From contig DIWI01000033.1 in the NCBI GenBank assembly GCA_002428415.1, positions 1 to 24,305 on the forward strand: a stretch of DNA of 24,305 bases, written 5' to 3'. The notes beneath the pieces were generated by a model. That model saw only the letters and a program-made list of their open reading frames with translations. It was not told the origin of the DNA and searched no databases. Within the stretch, counting starts at the first letter, position 1, and each line of letters starts with the position of its first letter. The DNA comes from Clostridiaceae bacterium UBA6110 (GTDB taxonomy: Bacteria; Bacillota; Clostridia; Clostridiales; Clostridiaceae). Of this stretch, positions 14,983 through 22,214 are shown piece by piece. The position numbers and the translations under genes are program-made.

Positions 14983-15813
14983 TTGTTCAATATAGGCTGC
15001 CATCTTTCATCATCCAAGGGATTCCTTGCGATGGGTGAAACGGCTCTTGAAATAGGTGCCAACACTTTCCAGTTCTTCACAAGGAATCCAAGGGGAAGCA
15101 AGGCTAAGGACATAGATCCTGAGGATGCAAATGCGCTGGTCTCATACATGGAGGCTAATGACTTCGGCAAAATACTCGCACATGCTCCATATACTTTAAA
15201 TCCTGCGGGAGCAGACCCTAAGGTAAGGGACTTCGCCGAGATGGTCATGAAGGATGACCTCTTGAGAATGGAGCATGTCCCCGGGAACTACTACAATTTC
15301 CATCCGGGAAGCCATGTAGGGCAGGGCCTTGAAGAGGGTGTTCAGCTTATCTCAGGACTCCTCAACAGGCTGCTGACAAAGGACCAGACCACAATAGTGC
15401 TGCTTGAGACCATGGCAGGCAAGGGCACCGAAGTCGGAAGGACATTCGAGGAGCTGCAGATGATACTCGACAGAATTGAGCTCAAGGAAAAGGTTGGTGT
15501 TTGTCTGGATACGTGCCATGTGTATGATGCAGGATATGACATTGTTAATGACCTTGAAGGGGTACTGGGTGAATTTGATAGAATTATCGGACTTGAGAAG
15601 CTTAAGGCTATCCACATAAATGACAGCAAGAATCCATTCTCCAGCCATAAAGACAGGCATGAAAAGATAGGGGAGGGTTCCATAGGGCTCGCTGCATTCT
15701 CGAGGATAATCAACCATCCGAAGCTGAGAGACCTTCCATTCTATCTGGAGACTCCGAACGAGCTAGACGGATATGCGAAGGAAATCGAGATTCTGAAGGC
15801 CGCAAGGACTTAA
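14983..15813 (+). CDS. nfo: Endonuclease IV (AP endonuclease)
   Basis: A 276-residue TIM-barrel zinc enzyme of base-excision repair that cuts DNA 5' to abasic sites. Family signatures appear in order: FNIGCHLSSSKG at the N-terminus, ANTFQFFTRNPRG, NFHPGSHVG, LLETMAGKGTEVG, VCLDTCHVYDAGYD and IHINDSKNPFSSHKDRHEKIGEGSIG. Together these supply the His/Asp/Glu zinc ligands. The preferred start is TTG 14983, because AGGGAG (14968-14973) directly abuts ATG 14974 but lies 9 bases from the TTG, and the family normally begins at this point. The length is typical. It is followed by a terminator shared with the convergent DUF4364 gene. Confidence 0.96.
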   Translation: MFNIGCHLSSSKGFLAMGETALEIGANTFQFFTRNPRGSKAKDIDPEDANALVSYMEANDFGKILAHAPYTLNPAGADPKVRDFAEMVMKDDLLRMEHVPGNYYNFHPGSHVGQGLEEGVQLISGLLNRLLTKDQTTIVLLETMAGKGTEVGRTFEELQMILDRIELKEKVGVCLDTCHVYDAGYDIVNDLEGVLGEFDRIIGLEKLKAIHINDSKNPFSSHKDRHEKIGEGSIGLAAFSRIINHPKLRDLPFYLETPNELDGYAKEIEILKAART

Positions 15814-15834
15814 GCCTAAAATTCATGGAAGTGT

Positions 15835-15872
15835 AAAAGGGACGAAGCTTAATTGTTTGCTTCGTCCCTTTC
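15835..15872. terminator. Bidirectional terminator between nfo and the DUF4364 gene
   Basis: A 13-bp perfect inverted repeat (15836-15848 with 15859-15871) encloses a 10-base loop. It has an A-run on the left and a T-run on the right, so it serves both converging genes. Confidence 0.92.
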
Positions 15873-16391
15873 CTATTTGACCAGAAGTCTGTAAAGAATC
15901 CCGTAAATCGCAGATGAATCCTTCCGCCAGCTGTGCATGGCGCTCTCAGCACTGTCTTTGTCCGGAAGAGAAAGTGTCAGCCCTATGATCTCTCTCTCAT
16001 CCTCATAGGCAGATAGTCTGACCACGTAGGTACCCCGTTCACCCTCTTCTATGGAGGTCGATACAGTCGCTTCCCGAATGAGCTTGTCCATGCTTCTCTC
16101 GATGCATTCATCGACTGCCTTTGTCTTCCTAGGATTCATCCTGTCAGAAAAAAGCATAAGCATATCCTCTCCTGTCCTGGTGAGGTGAAGTGTATCTGAC
16201 CCTCTTATTGTTTCAGTCCTTATGCAGTCGGCTTTCTCCAGCTCGTCAATATATGTCTGCAGGTCAAAGTAATTCATGAAGATGCTGCTCAAAAGAAGGT
16301 CTGACAGCTGATCCTTAGTGAGCTCAACCTTAAGTCCCTTTATGGCATACATAATAAGCAGTTTATTTTCAGCAAGGCTATTGTTTTCCAA
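15873..16391 (-). CDS. DUF4364 family protein (winged-helix-like)
   Basis: A 172-residue protein. The N-terminal part (AENKLLIMYAIKGLKVELTKDQLSDLLL, FMNYFDLQTYIDELEKADCI, LHLTRTGEDMLMLF) has the helix-turn-helix-wing pattern of DUF4364 proteins, which are widespread in Clostridia and of unknown role. The C-terminal half (about 95-172) is a mixed alpha/beta region with EEGERGTYVVRLSAYEDEREIIGLTLSLPD. It starts with TTG 16391; a strong GGAGGTG sits 6 bases upstream on the minus strand. It has its own promoter (16417-16445) and shares a terminator with nfo. A transcription-regulator role is an inference from the fold only. Confidence 0.85.
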   Translation of the reverse strand: MENNSLAENKLLIMYAIKGLKVELTKDQLSDLLLSSIFMNYFDLQTYIDELEKADCIRTETIRGSDTLHLTRTGEDMLMLFSDRMNPRKTKAVDECIERSMDKLIREATVSTSIEEGERGTYVVRLSAYEDEREIIGLTLSLPDKDSAESAMHSWRKDSSAIYGILYRLLVK

Positions 16392-16416
16392 TTTGCACCT
16401 CCAAAGTCCACATTCA

Positions 16417-16445
16417 ATGATACAGAATTTTGCAGGTCAATTCAA
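16417..16445 (-). promoter_or_regulatory. Promoter for the DUF4364 gene
   Basis: On the minus strand, TTGAAT (16445-16440) is followed by 17 bases and TATCAT (16422-16417). Transcription would start near 16410, a leader of about 19 bases containing the RBS. Confidence 0.6.
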
Positions 16446-16486
16446 TCATGGATGCCAGGTTTTTGAACTCAGTCATCATTAAGAAA

Positions 16487-16502
16487 ATGAAAATATTTTC
16501 AT
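16487..16502. repeat. 16-bp perfect palindrome between divergent promoters
   Basis: ATGAAAATATTTTCAT is fully symmetric. Beyond a single mismatch the symmetry continues for three more pairs. It is centred between the -35 of the leftward DUF4364 promoter and the -35 of the rightward SSB-like promoter. An operator function is possible, but AT-rich palindromes also arise by chance. Confidence 0.45.
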
Positions 16503-16529
16503 CTTTTCATTTCTATCGTCCTAATTTTC

Positions 16530-16557
16530 TTGAAATCGAATACACATTTGATATAAT
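16530..16557 (+). promoter_or_regulatory. Strong promoter for the SSB-like gene
   Basis: TTGAAA (16530-16535) is followed by 16 bases and TATAAT (16552-16557), preceded by a TGn extension (TGA 16549-16551). Predicted start is near 16564, leaving a leader of about 92 bases. Confidence 0.8.
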
Positions 16558-16586
16558 TAGTATTGAGTCTTTGTTTTGGGGAACAG

Positions 16587-16635
16587 AGGCCAGTGGGCAT
16601 GCTCGGATTTTCGAGGTATGGCCTTTTCCAATACC
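16587..16635 (+). promoter_or_regulatory. Structured leader of the SSB-like gene with alternative pairings
   Basis: Fold A pairs AGGCCA (16587-16592) with TGGCCT (16619-16624) around an inner CTCG/CGAG hairpin (16602-16605, 16612-16615). Fold B pairs GGTAT (16615-16619) with ATACC (16631-16635), plus GG/CC. The two folds share bases and exclude each other. The RBS GAGGGG (16643-16648) lies 7 bases beyond fold B. A switching role is inference. Confidence 0.35.
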
Positions 16636-16655
16636 AAAGAAAGAGGGGTAACAGA

Positions 16656-17315
16656 GTGGAGAACTACACAGAGAACAACAGGATTACTCTAGAGGGGCTG
16701 GTGCTCAAGAAACCACAGGTGAGCCATGAATTGTACGGCGAGGTATTTCATGTATTCGAGCTCGAGGTGGACAGGCTGAGCGAATCGAAAGACATACTCT
16801 GCGTCACTATTTCAGAAAGGCTTCTGACTGATATTACACTCAGTGAGGGAGACTTCATCAGAGTCAATGGTCAGCTGAGAAGCTACAACAAGGTAGTGGA
16901 GAACAGGAACAAACTCGTTCTTACTGTTTTTGCAAGGTCCATTGAAGTACCGGAGGAACGTGCCAAGGATCCGAATGAGATACTTCTTGACGGATTCATA
17001 TGCAAAGCTCCGGTATACAGAAAGACACCTTTCGGCAGGGAGATCACGGATATCCTTGTTGCAGTGAACAGGGCGTACAACAAATCCGACTACATCCCGA
17101 TAATCGCCTGGGGAAGGAATGCAAGGTATTCCAAGAACCTTGAGATAGGGGAGAGGATAAAGGTCTGCGGCAGGCTGCAGTCAAGAGAGTACGTGAAGAA
17201 CGTGAGCGAAACCGAAAAGGTCACAAGAGTTGCATACGAGGTTTCAGTCTCAAGGCTTGAGCTGGTAAAGCAAGACGAAGCAAGGAATGAAGAGGAAGAA
17301 TCTTCGTTGGCATAG
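16656..17315 (+). CDS. Double OB-fold single-stranded-DNA-binding-like protein
   Basis: A 219-residue protein with two SSB-like OB folds. The first (about 10-90) has NRITLEGLVLKKPQVSHELYGEVFHVFELEV and IRVNGQLRSY. The second (about 105-200) has ILLDGFICKAPVYRKTPFGREITDILVAVN, YIPIIAWGRNARYSKNLEIGERIKVCGRLQSREY. The second closely follows the SSB pattern of an N-terminal strand, a central IIAWG, and a GRLQSR strand. The acidic tail EARNEEEESSLA is not the canonical SSB DDxPF tip. It may be an accessory SSB or primosomal-type protein; the housekeeping ssb (normally between rpsF and rpsR) is not here. GTG 16656 is chosen because GAGGGG lies 7 bases upstream. It is monocistronic, with a strong promoter and terminator. 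Confidence 0.82.
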   Translation: MENYTENNRITLEGLVLKKPQVSHELYGEVFHVFELEVDRLSESKDILCVTISERLLTDITLSEGDFIRVNGQLRSYNKVVENRNKLVLTVFARSIEVPEERAKDPNEILLDGFICKAPVYRKTPFGREITDILVAVNRAYNKSDYIPIIAWGRNARYSKNLEIGERIKVCGRLQSREYVKNVSETEKVTRVAYEVSVSRLELVKQDEARNEEEESSLA

Positions 17316-17324
17316 GTAAGATTT

Positions 17325-17358
17325 CAAGGCGCAGGGCATAAGCTCTGCGCCTTGTTTC
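17325..17358 (+). terminator. Rho-independent terminator after the SSB-like gene
   Basis: CAAGGCGCAG (17325-17334) pairs with CTGCGCCTTG (17345-17354). Inner pairs extend the stem to a loop of about 4 bases. The T-tract is short (TTTCAT). Confidence 0.75.
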
Positions 17359-17465
17359 ATACTCACCAGGAATTCAGATTGTGAATGGTGAAGTATTGAT
17401 GCAAGCGCCTTAAAGCATTTTATTGTGCTGATAGGTATTTATTTTTTCAGAAGCTCAGAGAACAG

Positions 17466-17493
17466 TTGAAATTAACCATAAAAGTGCTATATT
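17466..17493 (+). promoter_or_regulatory. Promoter for the 55-residue membrane protein gene
   Basis: TTGAAA (17466-17471) is followed by 16 bases and TATATT (17488-17493). Predicted start is near 17500, about 27 bases before the ATG. The sequence from the SSB-like terminator to this promoter (about 17359-17465) holds no gene I can support, only weak imperfect inverted repeats. Confidence 0.6.
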
Positions 17494-17526
17494 TATTAAT
17501 ATGATATTCCTCAAGAGGTGATTAAG

Positions 17527-17694
17527 ATGAAAAAAAACCTCCTCATATCCTATCAGGCACTGATTATAATCGCCATGCTGGCACTTGCAGTAATGTTCAC
17601 CATGAAGGGAAGCTTCGCTGCAGCGGTATACATCGCCATGGCTCTTTTTGGAGCATTGGCGATAAAAAATGAGGTCTCTGGCAAATCGGTCTAA
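17527..17694 (+). CDS. Small hydrophobic protein, two predicted membrane segments
   Basis: A 55-residue frame from ATG 17527 to TAA 17692-17694. It begins MKKNLLISYQALIIIAM, and most of it is hydrophobic. One membrane segment spans about residues 5-26. A short loop (MKGS) follows, then a second segment at about 29-46, and a polar tail IKNEVSGKSV. A strong RBS (AAGAGGTG, 17513-17520) lies 6 bases upstream of ATG. A sigma-A-type promoter precedes it and an 18-bp terminator follows directly, so it looks like a complete monocistronic unit. I do not recognise the family. A short membrane protein with a role in stress or transport modulation, or a type I toxin-like peptide, would be speculation; no antisense RNA is evident. 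Confidence 0.7.
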   Translation: MKKNLLISYQALIIIAMLALAVMFTMKGSFAAAVYIAMALFGALAIKNEVSGKSV

Positions 17695-17698
17695 TGAT

Positions 17699-17740
17699 TG
17701 CAAGAAAACAGCAGTTCTGTGAACTGCTGTTTTCTTGCTT
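17699..17740. terminator. Strong bidirectional terminator between the small ORF and dapB
   Basis: A 17-bp perfect stem (17700-17716 with 17722-17738), extendable by one C-G pair, encloses a 3-5 base loop. A-runs and T-runs lie within the arms. The leftward dapB gene stops at 17739, right beside it. Confidence 0.93.
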
Positions 17741-18485
17741 ATCCGAATAGCATCGAATCCATATTATAGAGTCCGGGGCCTTTTCCGGTCATATACTTTG
17801 TCGCTTCAAGCGCTCCTGCTGCGAAGACATCCCTTGATATGGCCTTGTGGGTCAGCTCAATTACTTCGCCGGTACCCGCGAATATGACCTCGTGATCTCC
17901 GACTATGGAGCCTCCGCGTATGGAATGCATCCCGATGTCAGTCTTTTCTCTTTTTTTCATGCCTTCCCGGCCGAATACAAGGTTCGTCTCTGCATCCAGT
18001 GTCTCCTGGATCGCATCAGACAGCATAAGGGCCGTGCCGCTGGGGGCATCTATCTTTTCATTGTGGTGTTTTTCCACTATCTCGATATCGTAGTTCTCGT
18101 AAAGTATCTTTGTGTAATCCTTGAGGATCCTCGTGAGTATGTTGATTCCGAGGCTCATGTTGCCTGACCTGAAGATCGGACTTGACTTTGATGCCTCGTT
18201 TATCTTATCAACCTGCTCCTTCGTATATCCTGTAGTGCAGAGAACTGCACCTTTGCCTTTTGCCTTTATGAAGTCCAGTATGGGATACAGTGAATCAGCC
18301 CTGGAAAAATCCAGAAGGACATCAAAGTCTTCATTCACATCCCACAAGGAAGGGTATACAGGATATTCTCTTGTTGATTTCTTTGCATCCACACCTGCAA
18401 CTATATGGACTCCCTTGGAAGCTGCAAGGCCTGAAATGACTCCGCCCATCTTTCCTGAAGCTCCATTTAATAGCACCTTAACCAT
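17739..18485 (-). CDS. dapB: 4-hydroxy-tetrahydrodipicolinate reductase
   Basis: A 248-residue NAD(P)H-dependent enzyme that reduces the DapA product to tetrahydrodipicolinate in the lysine/diaminopimelate pathway. The N-terminal nucleotide motif is NGASGKMG (7-14). CTTGYT and FRSGNMSLGIN lie in the middle. The catalytic signature EKHHNEKIDAPSGTA has H140, H141 and K144, and a late RGGSIVGDHEV block is present. ATG 18485 is used because the family starts at MVKVLLNGASGKMG and GGAGG lies just upstream; the frame stays open to 18506 without support. Its start overlaps the dapA stop by 8 bases (ATGGTTAA), so it is translationally coupled. It is the last gene of the leftward asd-dapA-dapB operon. 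Confidence 0.97.
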   Translation of the reverse strand: MVKVLLNGASGKMGGVISGLAASKGVHIVAGVDAKKSTREYPVYPSLWDVNEDFDVLLDFSRADSLYPILDFIKAKGKGAVLCTTGYTKEQVDKINEASKSSPIFRSGNMSLGINILTRILKDYTKILYENYDIEIVEKHHNEKIDAPSGTALMLSDAIQETLDAETNLVFGREGMKKREKTDIGMHSIRGGSIVGDHEVIFAGTGEVIELTHKAISRDVFAAGALEATKYMTGKGPGLYNMDSMLFG

Positions 18486-19371
18486 TCTGACCTCCAAGCA
18501 GGCCAAAAGCCTTCATGGCAGCCTCTACCTTTACCAGGTTGTGTTCCGTTATCTCCCAGAGCGGAAGCCTCAGTATTCCTGAGTCAAGCCCTTCGAGCTT
18601 CATTGCAGCCTTTAGAGGTATCGGGTTGGTTTCAATGAACATGGCGCTTGTTAAGTCGAAGGTAGCCATCTGAAGCCTCAGTGCTTCCTTGATGTCTCCC
18701 TCTAGAAACGCCTTAGTCATGTCGCTGATTGCCTTAGGGATTAGGTTTCCTGTAACTGAAATCACGCCGTCTCCTCCAAGTGCCATTATCGGAACCACCT
18801 GGTCGTCATTGCCTGAAAATATCTGGAAATCCTCAGGAAGAAGCCTTCTGATTTTAGCAATCTGTGCTATGTCGCCTGAAGCTTCCTTCACGGCCTTCAC
18901 ATTGCTTAATGTGGCAAGCCTGTTCAGGTTTTCAGCTGTTATGTTCATTCCGGTCCTTGAAGGAACGTTGTATACTACAATCGGAATGTTCACTTCATCG
19001 TTTATGGCCTTGAAATGCCTGTAAAGTCCTTCCGGACTGGTTTTGTTGTAATAGGGGTTGATTATAAGCAATGCATCGGCTCCGACGCTCTCGGCGTATT
19101 TGCTCATGGCAACACTGGCACTTGTATTGTTCGTTCCCGTGCCTGCTATGACCGGTATCCTGCCTGCTATGACCTCGACAGTGAACTTGATTGCTTCCTT
19201 CTTTTCATTCTCTGACATTGTCGATGCTTCGCCGGTTGTACCGCAGACGACTATCGCATTGGTACCCTGTTCAACATGCCAGTTGAGAAGAGTCCTGAAC
19301 CTGTCCCAGTCGATTCCTGTTTCAGTAAAGGGAGTTATTATGGCTACTCCCGCACCTCTGAATATTGCCAT
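18478..19371 (-). CDS. dapA: 4-hydroxy-tetrahydrodipicolinate synthase
   Basis: A 297-residue TIM-barrel aldolase condensing pyruvate with aspartate semialdehyde. GVAIITPF starts the barrel. GTTGEAST holds T45/T46. VVYNVPSRTG carries the catalytic Y134. K162 in VKEASGD forms the Schiff base, and late GNDDQV and GVISVTGN are conserved. The start at ATG 19371 fits the family N-terminus (MAIFRGAGVAIITPF), with AAGGAG 9 bases upstream inside the asd tail. A frame open to 19407 is an overlap artefact. One base separates it from the asd stop. Feedback by lysine is known for some family members but cannot be judged here. Confidence 0.97.
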   Translation of the reverse strand: MAIFRGAGVAIITPFTETGIDWDRFRTLLNWHVEQGTNAIVVCGTTGEASTMSENEKKEAIKFTVEVIAGRIPVIAGTGTNNTSASVAMSKYAESVGADALLIINPYYNKTSPEGLYRHFKAINDEVNIPIVVYNVPSRTGMNITAENLNRLATLSNVKAVKEASGDIAQIAKIRRLLPEDFQIFSGNDDQVVPIMALGGDGVISVTGNLIPKAISDMTKAFLEGDIKEALRLQMATFDLTSAMFIETNPIPLKAAMKLEGLDSGILRLPLWEITEHNLVKVEAAMKAFGLLGGQNG

Positions 19372-19372
19372 A

Positions 19373-20383
19373 TTATTCTGCTCCTTCCAATAATCCCATT
19401 TCTGCAAGCTTCTCAGCTATCTGGACAGCGTTGAGGGCAGCACCCTTTCTGATGTTGTCTGATACTATCCACAGGTTGAGAGTATTCTTGTTGGAATAAT
19501 CTCTCCTGATCCTGCCGACATATACCGGGTCCTTGCCAGCAACATAAAGAGGCATCGGATACTTCAGATTGGCAGTATCATCTTCCACAACAACGCCTTC
19601 TGTATTCGAAAGCAGCTCGAACACTTCCCTGAGGTCAAAATCGCTCTTCAGCTCTACGTTTACGCTTTCGCTGTGGCTTGTCTCTACAGGAACCCTCACG
19701 CATGTTGCAGTTACCCTAAGGTCGGGCAGGGAGAGGATCTTTCTGGTCTCATTGACCATCTTCATCTCTTCCTTCGTATATCCGTTGTCAAGGAAAGTGT
19801 CTATCTGAGGAATCAGGTTTCCCGCTATGTCATACTGGAACTTCTTTGGCTTCTCACCCTTGAGTCCGTTCTGAAGGTCCATAATGCCCTGTATGCCTGC
19901 TCCGGCAACTGCCTGATACGTTGAGTACACTACTCTTTCGAGGCCGTATCTGTCAGACAGAGCCTTGAGAACTGGCATCGCCTGAATGGTGGAGCAGTTG
20001 GGGTTTGCTATTATTCCCTTATGGTCCTTCAGAGCATCAGGATTTACCTCAGGAACTACCAGAGGCACTTCCTTGTCCATCCTCCATGCGCTGGAATTGT
20101 CTATGACAACTGCGCCTATCTCGACAAAGTACTTTGCAAATTCAAGGCTGGTGTCACCACCTGCAGAAAAAAGCGCAATATCTATATCCTTGTCCAGGAT
20201 GTTCTCTTTCTTAAGCTCTATGACCTTATAGTTCTTGCCCTTATATTCAACTTCCTTGCCTGCAGATTTTTTGGATGCGTACATGTACAGGTTCCTTATA
20301 GGAAAGTTCTTTTCGGTAAGGATCTCCAGCATCTTTGTTCCAACAAGGCCGGTTGCGCCTACTACCGCTACATCATATTGCAT
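19373..20383 (-). CDS. asd: Aspartate-semialdehyde dehydrogenase
   Basis: A 336-residue NADP-dependent enzyme that reduces aspartyl phosphate to the semialdehyde, the substrate for DapA and, in other routes, for homoserine synthesis. VVGATGLVG (8-16) binds the cofactor. ALFSAGGDTS and VIDNSSAWRMD are conserved. The catalytic cysteine is C130 in ANPNCSTIQ, and the active-site His is H237 in VETSHSES. GGAGGTAA precedes ATG 20383. It is first in the operon with dapA and dapB, so the window encodes three consecutive steps. The leader is short (about 25-30 bases from a -10 at 20416-20421), leaving no room for a lysine riboswitch. Confidence 0.97.
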   Translation of the reverse strand: MQYDVAVVGATGLVGTKMLEILTEKNFPIRNLYMYASKKSAGKEVEYKGKNYKVIELKKENILDKDIDIALFSAGGDTSLEFAKYFVEIGAVVIDNSSAWRMDKEVPLVVPEVNPDALKDHKGIIANPNCSTIQAMPVLKALSDRYGLERVVYSTYQAVAGAGIQGIMDLQNGLKGEKPKKFQYDIAGNLIPQIDTFLDNGYTKEEMKMVNETRKILSLPDLRVTATCVRVPVETSHSESVNVELKSDFDLREVFELLSNTEGVVVEDDTANLKYPMPLYVAGKDPVYVGRIRRDYSNKNTLNLWIVSDNIRKGAALNAVQIAEKLAEMGLLEGAE

Positions 20384-20415
20384 AATTAGTTACCTCCGCT
20401 TCAATAATTATTTCT

Positions 20416-20421
20416 ATTATA
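20416..20421 (-). promoter_or_regulatory. -10 element for the asd-dapA-dapB operon
   Basis: The minus strand reads TATAAT at 20421-20416. The -35 position at 17 bases (TGTATT) is weak. Transcription would start near 20409, about 26 bases before the asd ATG. Confidence 0.45.
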
Positions 20422-20494
20422 GTATCATATTGATTAAAAATACAGCAAATGGTTCAATTATTTAAGATGATGAATACATTTTTTGGGAGGACAT

Positions 20495-21229
20495 ATGGAA
20501 AGCTACACTGGATTTTCAAAAATTTACGACAAACTCATAATGGAGGATGTGGATTATGACGCTTTCGCAAGTTTCATATTATCAATGAAACAAAAGGGCA
20601 GAAGCTATCTTGACGCTGCCTGCGGTACCGGGAACATTTCCTTGCGCATAGCACCGCACTTCAGGGATACTACCCTGATTGACCTGTCTGAAGACATGCT
20701 GACTCTCGCAGTCCAAAAGCTTGATTCTCTTGGAATAAGGACCAGGGCATATAGCATCCCGATGGAGGATATGCAGTTTGAAGAGTCCTTCTCCCTTATA
20801 ACCTCAGTACTTGACTCCGTAAACTACCTGACTGAGCACGGACAGGCGGAAAAGTTCTTCAAGGCAGCCTACGACCATCTCGAGGAAGGGGGACTATTTG
20901 TCTTCGACATCAACTCAAGCTACAAGCTGACAGAGATACTTGGTGACAACGATTATGTCTATACCTCCGATGATATCGTGTATACCTGGGAGAACTCGCT
21001 TGAGGACGGTATAGTGGAAATGTATCTGAATTTCTTTATCAGGGAGGGGAAACATTATGAGAGGGTGGAGGAGCTCCATCATGAAAAAGTCTTTTCAGAG
21101 CAGGAACTTATTGATATACTTCATAGGACAGGCTTCGAAGACATCGAGACATGGGATTCCTATTCGGAGAAACGTCCAGACGAAGAAACTGAAAGGATCA
21201 CCTTCACTGCCTGGAAACGGAGGAAATAA
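20495..21229 (+). CDS. Class I SAM-dependent methyltransferase
   Basis: A 244-residue methyltransferase. The N-terminal YTGFSKIYDKLIMEDVDYDAFASFI is typical of a clostridial/Bacillus group. Motif I is YLDAACGTGNISLRIA and the acidic motif II is LIDLSEDML. A motif-IV-like LITSVLDSVNYL and the post-motif HLEEGGLFVFDINSSYKL follow. ATG 20495 is chosen, with GGGAGG 4 bases upstream; an earlier TTG at 20483 would overlap that RBS. hslO begins 2 bases after its stop and the hslO RBS lies inside this gene, so the two are coupled. The substrate is unknown; cotranscription with a redox chaperone hints at protein or RNA maintenance but proves nothing. The promoter is not clear; TTGATT at 20430 with TTCAAT at 20453 is weak. 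Confidence 0.88.
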   Translation: MESYTGFSKIYDKLIMEDVDYDAFASFILSMKQKGRSYLDAACGTGNISLRIAPHFRDTTLIDLSEDMLTLAVQKLDSLGIRTRAYSIPMEDMQFEESFSLITSVLDSVNYLTEHGQAEKFFKAAYDHLEEGGLFVFDINSSYKLTEILGDNDYVYTSDDIVYTWENSLEDGIVEMYLNFFIREGKHYERVEELHHEKVFSEQELIDILHRTGFEDIETWDSYSEKRPDEETERITFTAWKRRK

Positions 21230-21231
21230 CA

Positions 21232-22119
21232 ATGGATATAATGATCAAGGCGATGGCCCAGAACGGGGACGTCAGGATTATAGCTGCTGAAACTACAGAC
21301 ATGGTAAGCGAAGCTGCAAGGGTACACGGAACAAGTCCCACTGCAACTGCTGCTTTCGGAAGGATGCTGACTGCCGGATCGATAATGGGCTCTATGCTTA
21401 AGAACCGGGAGGATTCAATAACTCTGCAGATTGACGGTGGAGGTCCTGCAAGAGGGATACTCGTCACAGGAAGAACCAATGGATTGGTAAAAGGGTACAT
21501 TGTCGATCCTGAGGCTGACCTGCCGCTGAATCAAAAAGGAAAGCTTGATGTAGGCGGCCTTGTCGGAAAAGAGGGGAACCTTACGGTCATTATGGATCAG
21601 GGACTCAAAGATCCTTATGTAAGCTCAGTTCCTATATACACCGGAGAAATCGCAGAGGACCTGGCGTATTACTACACAACATCAGAGCAGCTGCCATCAG
21701 CTGTATCCCTCGGCGTCCTTGTTGACACCGACGGATCGGTCAAAAAGGCAGGTGGCTTCATGATACAGATGATGCCAGGCGCTAACGAGCATATAGCCGA
21801 CATAATAATGTACAGGCTGGAGGAGATACCAAGCCTGACTACAATGCTTTCAGACGGCAAATCAATAAAGGACATCATCTTGTACATCTTCGAGGACATG
21901 GGCCTTGAGATCCATGAGGAGAAGGTTCCCGCCCTTTACTGCGACTGTTCCAGGGCATCAGTTGAGAAGGCCCTCATATCGATCGGAATGGAAGAGCTCA
22001 GGAAGATATGTGATGATGGCAAAGATGAACAACTTGTCTGCCACTTCTGCAACACCACGTATTCCTTCACGAACAGCGACCTGAAGACACTGATTTCGGA
22101 GCTCGAATCGGGAAAATAG
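21232..22119 (+). CDS. hslO: Redox-regulated chaperone Hsp33
   Basis: A 295-residue holdase activated by oxidative unfolding. The N-terminal domain has IAAETTDMVSEAARVHGTSPTATAAFGRMLTA and QIDGGGPARGI. The C-terminal zinc switch is CDC (C237, C239) followed by CHFC (C270, C273), the four thiolates that bind zinc when reduced and form disulfides under oxidant and heat stress. Length and architecture are normal for the family. The RBS GGAGG sits in the last codons of the upstream methyltransferase gene. For an anaerobe carrying an oxygen-sensitive hydrogenase, protection against oxygen or hypochlorite exposure is a sensible role (inference). Confidence 0.97.
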   Translation: MDIMIKAMAQNGDVRIIAAETTDMVSEAARVHGTSPTATAAFGRMLTAGSIMGSMLKNREDSITLQIDGGGPARGILVTGRTNGLVKGYIVDPEADLPLNQKGKLDVGGLVGKEGNLTVIMDQGLKDPYVSSVPIYTGEIAEDLAYYYTTSEQLPSAVSLGVLVDTDGSVKKAGGFMIQMMPGANEHIADIIMYRLEEIPSLTTMLSDGKSIKDIILYIFEDMGLEIHEEKVPALYCDCSRASVEKALISIGMEELRKICDDGKDEQLVCHFCNTTYSFTNSDLKTLISELESGK

Positions 22120-22150
22120 CCTGAATATTAGGCAGAAACAGCCTTGGTAC

Positions 22151-22179
22151 TTGATTTTCCGGCTGATTTGAAGCATAAT
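22151..22179 (+). promoter_or_regulatory. Promoter for the HU gene
   Basis: TTGATT (22151-22156) is followed by 17 bases and CATAAT (22174-22179). Predicted start is near 22186, about 29 bases before the ATG. No obvious terminator separates hslO from this gene, so some readthrough is possible. Confidence 0.6.
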
Positions 22180-22214
22180 AGTATTTGCGTTTTATATTTT
22201 AAGGAGGACTGAAA

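Noticed and set aside
17364..17390. Hairpin CACCA/TGGTG with inner TTCA/TGAA
   Set aside because: Short arms with a 4-base bulge in AT-rich DNA; probably chance.
3435..21229. The two SAM methyltransferases as a recent duplication
   Set aside because: Lengths and motif I agree, but the N-termini and C-terminal halves differ widely; they look like separate family members.
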